From positions 1-64,000 of the forward strand of contig CAVYQF010000016.1 of NCBI GenBank assembly GCA_963770545.1: a stretch of 64,000 bases of DNA, written 5' to 3'. Positions 60,752 to 64,000 of the stretch are shown here, piece after piece. The notes beneath the pieces were generated by a model that worked only from the letters and a program-made list of their open reading frames with translations, did not search any database and was not told the origin of the DNA. The DNA is from RYN-230 sp963770545 (GTDB taxonomy: Bacteria; Actinomycetota; Actinomycetes; Streptosporangiales; Streptosporangiaceae). Position 1 is the stretch's first letter. Each line of letters opens with the position of its first letter. The position numbers were made by a program, and so were the translations under genes.

Positions 60752-61900
60752 TTGTCGGGGGCGTACGGAGCCATTCAGCGAGCAGGGGGGGTGACCGGCC
60801 GGGGGCTGGCGGCCGGTCATGATCTGCGGGTCACGGGGGTGGAGCCGGTTACCCGGTCCAGCATGCAACGCCTGCTCGATGCGCTGCCGTTCCTGATCAT
60901 GGGGGTGGTGGCCGGGGCCGCCCTGGCCTTTGGCCCCCGTTCTGGGCTGCTCCAGCTGCTCGCGCTCGGCCCCGCCTTCGCCGCGGTCTCCGGCGGCCTG
61001 CGCAAGACCATCGCGGCCGGCGTGGTGGCCCTGGCCCTGGACGCGCTGCTGGCTGCCGATCAGGTCATCAGTACCTGGGGTGACTACGCTCGGGACTCGG
61101 CCGTCGTGGTGGGGGTGACTGTGGCCGCGGTGATCGCGTGCACGGTGCGCCAGCGGCGTGAGCACGAGCTGGCCGAAGTCCGGGCCATCGCCGAGGTGGC
61201 GCAGCAGGTCCTGCTGGGTCCGGTGCCGGACGCGGCCCGGAGTGTCCGGCTGGCGGTGCGCTACATGTCTGCGACCTCGCACGCCCGCATCGGCGGGGAC
61301 CTGTACGAGGTCATCACGGGGTCTACGGGGATGCGGCTGATCATCGGGGACGTCCAGGGCAAGGGCCTGGTCGCGGTCAAGACGGCCGCGACCGTCCTGG
61401 GCTCGTTCCGCGAGGTGGCGCCCGAGGCGCCCAGCCTTCCCATGATCGCGGACCGGATCGAGATCGCCCTGGCCCGCCAGCTCAACGACGAGCAGTTCGT
61501 CACCGCGATACTGGCCGAGGTCAGCCTGGACGGATCCCGGATCACGCTGCTCAGCTGCGGCCATCCCCCGCCCCTGCTTATCGCCGGCCACGCCGGGCGG
61601 TTCGTGGAGCCGGCCACGCCGAGCCTGCCCCTGGGCCTGGCCGGCCTGGGGGTCGTGCCGCGCGAAGTGCTCACTGTCCCGTTCGCCCCGGGCGACCAGA
61701 TGCTGTTCTATACGGACGGGGTCAGCGAGGCGCGGAACCGGGCCGGTGAGTTCTACCCGCTGCCGGACCGCGCGGTCTACGCCGAGGCCACGGACCCCGA
61801 CAGCGCCCTGAACCGGCTGCAGGAGGATGTGCTGATGCACGTCGGGCACGCCCTGGACGACGATGCGGCCATGCTGCTGCTACGCCGGCAGGCCGCCTGA
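60752..61900 (+). CDS. Membrane-anchored SpoIIE-type PP2C serine phosphatase
   Basis: A 382-residue protein. Two to four N-terminal hydrophobic segments (LPFLIMGVVAGAALAFG; LLQLLALGPAFAAVSGGL; AAGVVALALDALL), then the PP2C/SpoIIE domain: metal-binding IGGDLYEV, IIGDVQGKGLVAVKTAA, LLSCGHPPPLLI, FYTDGVSEARNRAGEFY and DDDAAMLLLRR. Such phosphatases act on anti-sigma-antagonist or similar regulators in actinomycetes. TTG 60752 with a GGGAGA SD five bases upstream is used as start; GTG near 60791 is an alternative. No anti-sigma factor is adjacent. Confidence 0.88.
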   Translation: MSGAYGAIQRAGGVTGRGLAAGHDLRVTGVEPVTRSSMQRLLDALPFLIMGVVAGAALAFGPRSGLLQLLALGPAFAAVSGGLRKTIAAGVVALALDALLAADQVISTWGDYARDSAVVVGVTVAAVIACTVRQRREHELAEVRAIAEVAQQVLLGPVPDAARSVRLAVRYMSATSHARIGGDLYEVITGSTGMRLIIGDVQGKGLVAVKTAATVLGSFREVAPEAPSLPMIADRIEIALARQLNDEQFVTAILAEVSLDGSRITLLSCGHPPPLLIAGHAGRFVEPATPSLPLGLAGLGVVPREVLTVPFAPGDQMLFYTDGVSEARNRAGEFYPLPDRAVYAEATDPDSALNRLQEDVLMHVGHALDDDAAMLLLRRQAA

Positions 61901-61954
61901 ACGGCGCCGCCCAGCCACGGGGCGGCCGTTCTCGCTGGGCTGACCTGCCGGGAA

Positions 61955-63154
61955 TCACCGCCGGTCCCGCTCCAGCCAGACGGAGACGTGCGCGGGTTCC
62001 AGTGCGGCCATGACCGACCCGAGCAGGTCGGCGCGCACCGCGTCCAGGTCCACCGCGTCCTGGAGGCGGCCCGCGAACGCGGCCACGGCGGCGTCCGCGT
62101 CGTAGCGGGCCCGGTTGAACCGCCGGTCCACGATCCGCTGCACCCTGCGCCGTAGCGGGCTGAACAGGGCCGCGGCCACCAGCGTGGACGCGGCTACGGC
62201 CACTGGCGAAGACAGTGGCAGCACCCGGGTGGCCAGCAGCACCAGCCCCGCGTAGACGCCGACCAGCAGCCCCGTCACCAGTGCGTAAGCCAGCGTGCGG
62301 CTGATGATCCGGTCGATGTCGTACAGCCGGTACCGCAAGATGGCCACGCCCATGCTGGCCGGCAGGGCGCACAGGCCGAGGATGGCCACCTCCCAGATGG
62401 CTGAATTGGTGGCCAGCGCCCAGATGCCCAGGACCGCACAGACCACGGTCCCGCTGAGCAGCCACTTGAGCTGCTGGCGCCGCTCCCCTGAGGAGCGCCG
62501 CCAGCTCGCCACCTGGTGGCCGAGTGCGCCCAGCCAGGCCAGCCCGACCGTGCCGAAGAACACCAGCTCCGTCCAGGACGGAGGGGCATCCGCGGCGGCG
62601 ACCTGGCCGCTGGCCAGGTAGACCAGATGGTGCCGGGCCACGGCAGTCACCGTGGCGGCGGTGTAGCTCACCGGCAGGATCAGGGTGAGGGCCAGGTAGG
62701 CCCAGAGCGCCCACCGCCAGCGCGGTGACGGCAGCCGCCCATCCGGGAAGACCAGGGTCACCAGGGGAAACACGACGATCACGAATGTGAAGAGCCCGCT
62801 GAGAACGACGGCCACCGGGCCCAGTCCCGGCACACCGCGGTGCCCGTAGTCGTAGACGAGTGCCGCGTACTCCGACGCGGCGATGGTGAGCGGGATCCAG
62901 AGCGCCGCGCCCAGCAGCAGCCAGCCGATCGCGTTACCCGGCTGATGCCGCGCCACGACCAGGCCCACCGCGGCGACCACCAGGATCACCACTAGCAGGC
63001 TGATCACCGCGGTGGCCGAGGTCGAGCTCGTGTGGTGGGACACCACCCCGACAATCGGCAGGATGACGATCAGGACCACCACCAGGGCAGCCAGGATCGA
63101 CGCGGTGCGCGGTGAAGCCAGCCTGGACCGGCGGCCGGCCATCTGGGCAGTCAT
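61955..63154 (-). CDS. Polytopic membrane sensor-like protein without kinase domain (paralogue A)
   Basis: A 399-residue protein with about seven to nine membrane segments. It shares with actinobacterial histidine-kinase N-termini the text FPDGRLPSPRWRWALW, SSGERRQQLKWLLSG and KYRLYDIDRIISRTLAYALVTGLLVGVYAGLVLLAT-like (here RYRLYDIDRIISRTLAY). It then has the soluble segment VDRRFNRARYDADAAVAAFAGRLQDAVDLDAVRADLL, but ends at HVSVWLERDRR, exactly where a kinase domain would begin. ATG 63154 overlaps the stop of the upstream paralogue (ATGA). Confidence 0.75.
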   Translation of the reverse strand: MTAQMAGRRSRLASPRTASILAALVVVLIVILPIVGVVSHHTSSTSATAVISLLVVILVVAAVGLVVARHQPGNAIGWLLLGAALWIPLTIAASEYAALVYDYGHRGVPGLGPVAVVLSGLFTFVIVVFPLVTLVFPDGRLPSPRWRWALWAYLALTLILPVSYTAATVTAVARHHLVYLASGQVAAADAPPSWTELVFFGTVGLAWLGALGHQVASWRRSSGERRQQLKWLLSGTVVCAVLGIWALATNSAIWEVAILGLCALPASMGVAILRYRLYDIDRIISRTLAYALVTGLLVGVYAGLVLLATRVLPLSSPVAVAASTLVAAALFSPLRRRVQRIVDRRFNRARYDADAAVAAFAGRLQDAVDLDAVRADLLGSVMAALEPAHVSVWLERDRR

Positions 63155-64000
63155 CGGCCCCTCTCCCCCAGCCACACGGACACGTGGGTGGGCTGCAGCG
63201 AGTCAGTCACGGTGGCCAGGAGGTCTGCGCGCACGGCGCCCAGGTCCACCGCGTCCTGCAGCCGGGCCGCGAACATCGCGACCGTCCGATCCGCGTTGTA
63301 CCGGGCCCGGTTGAACCGCCGGTCCACAAGGCGCTGCACCCGGCGCCGCACCGGGGTGAACAGCGCGGCCGCCGCGAGAGTGGCCGCCGCAACCGCCACT
63401 GGTGAGGAAAACCTGAGCACCTCGGTGGCCAGCAGCACCAGCCCCGCGTACACGCCCACCAGCAGCCCGGTGATGATCGCGTACGCCACGGTCCGGCTGA
63501 GAATCCGGTCGATGTCGTACAGCCGGTACTTCAGGATAGCCACGCCCATGCTGATCGGCAGCGCGAGCACCGCGACCAGGGCGATAGACCCGATGATGTG
63601 CAGGGCCCGGTCCGGGCTGTTCGAGAACGGGACAGCGAGCAGACCTCCGCTCACGGCGATCGCTGACCCCCCGATCAGCCATTTCAGCTGCTCCCGCCGC
63701 TCCCCGGAGGAACGCCGGTAGCTCAGCACCTGGCCGGCCAGGGAAGCCAGCCAGCAGGCGCCCAGCAACGGGAAGAACAGCCCCTGTACCGTTCCCCACC
63801 AGGCCGCCCATCCAGCGGGATGGTCGATGGCCAGCAGATTCCCGCCGGAGTCCACCTGGACGTGGTGCCCGGCGATGGCCCAGGCGGAGATGACGACGGT
63901 CCCCGCGATCCACAGGGCGGCGACGGCCAGGTACGCCCACAGCGCCCAGCGCCAGCGCGGGCCGGGCAGGCGGCCATCGGGGAACAGCAGGACGGTGAGC
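63151..64000 (-). CDS. Polytopic membrane sensor-like protein (paralogue B, 5' end cut by window)
   Basis: The visible ~282 C-terminal residues begin LTVLLFPDGRLPGP and closely parallel the downstream gene: SSGERREQLKWLIGG, KYRLYDIDRILSRTVAYAI, VDRRFNRARYNADRTVAMFAARLQDAVDLGAVRADLL and the same truncated end HVSVWLGERGR. The pair probably arose by tandem duplication and may form a heteromeric sensor. N-terminus and start lie outside the window. Confidence 0.75.
   Translation of the reverse strand, partial: LTVLLFPDGRLPGPRWRWALWAYLAVAALWIAGTVVISAWAIAGHHVQVDSGGNLLAIDHPAGWAAWWGTVQGLFFPLLGACWLASLAGQVLSYRRSSGERREQLKWLIGGSAIAVSGGLLAVPFSNSPDRALHIIGSIALVAVLALPISMGVAILKYRLYDIDRILSRTVAYAIITGLLVGVYAGLVLLATEVLRFSSPVAVAAATLAAAALFTPVRRRVQRLVDRRFNRARYNADRTVAMFAARLQDAVDLGAVRADLLATVTDSLQPTHVSVWLGERGR

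Overview
The window is very GC-rich chromosomal DNA from a filamentous or sporulating-type actinomycete. Evidence for this: third-position GC bias throughout, GTG and TTG starts, chains of genes joined by GTGA or ATGA stop/start overlaps, a conservon (cvn) signalling operon, a SpoIIE-type phosphatase, Tat-dependent lipoproteins, and a Streptomyces-like cobalamin operon that includes a CbiG-CbiH fusion. I cannot name the genus. No tRNA, rRNA, CRISPR array, prophage or intact insertion sequence was seen. The left end cuts a GGDEF/EAL gene and the right end cuts a membrane-protein gene.

Layout. 1-4.4 kb (minus): a secreted subtilisin-like protease with a tryptophan-rich repeat tail, translationally coupled to a membrane GGDEF/EAL protein. 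4.6-9.3 kb: the de novo NAD operon nadA-nadB-nadC (minus), divergent from a Nudix-type repressor (plus), with a perfect 27-bp palindrome between them. 10.1-11.8 kb: a secreted type-B carboxylesterase. 11.9-19.3 kb: an oligopeptide/metal-type ABC importer split around an alcohol dehydrogenase-like gene. 19.6-20.6 kb: an orphan SsuA/THI5-like binding lipoprotein. 21.0-25.2 kb: a conservon without the usual DUF742 gene, with a frameshift in the P-loop of its GTPase. 25.4-29.3 kb: OsmC, a tiny zinc-ribbon protein, haloalkane dehalogenase, a PadR remnant, an EamA exporter and a divergent CGNR regulator. 29.4-31.6 kb: a D,D-carboxypeptidase and a divergent MreB-like protein. 31.6-34.7 kb: a TPP riboswitch followed by an APH-fold kinase, then a PLP decarboxylase. 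34.9-36.0 kb: a LacI regulator with a likely autoregulatory operator. 36.0-40.3 kb (minus): a coupled CheR / multi-sensor histidine kinase / response regulator module. 40.5-41.3 kb: an aldo/keto reductase. 41.5-57.8 kb: a cobalamin riboswitch and a twelve-gene cobalamin operon ending at a strong bidirectional terminator. 57.9-60.3 kb (minus): a GH59 galactosylceramidase-like enzyme with a CBM13 domain. 60.8-64 kb: a SpoIIE phosphatase and two tandem kinase-less membrane sensor proteins.

The cobalamin operon combines CobNST-type late cobalt insertion (CobN plus a fused ChlI/D protein) with the ring-contraction enzymes CbiG and CbiD, normally linked to the cobalt-early route. It also carries a CbiX-type chelatase and a small ferredoxin. 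NAD synthesis appears controlled by a Nudix repressor, cobalamin synthesis by a B12 riboswitch, and the APH-like kinase by TPP.

The most unusual sequence-level features are: short tandem repeats (15, 18 or 33 bp, always in frame) inserted in many unrelated genes; a small family of palindromic elements, plus a 24-bp-stem hairpin inside the coding sequence of cobL; and two apparent frameshifts (CvnD P-loop and the 5' end of eamA) that are either decay or sequence errors.
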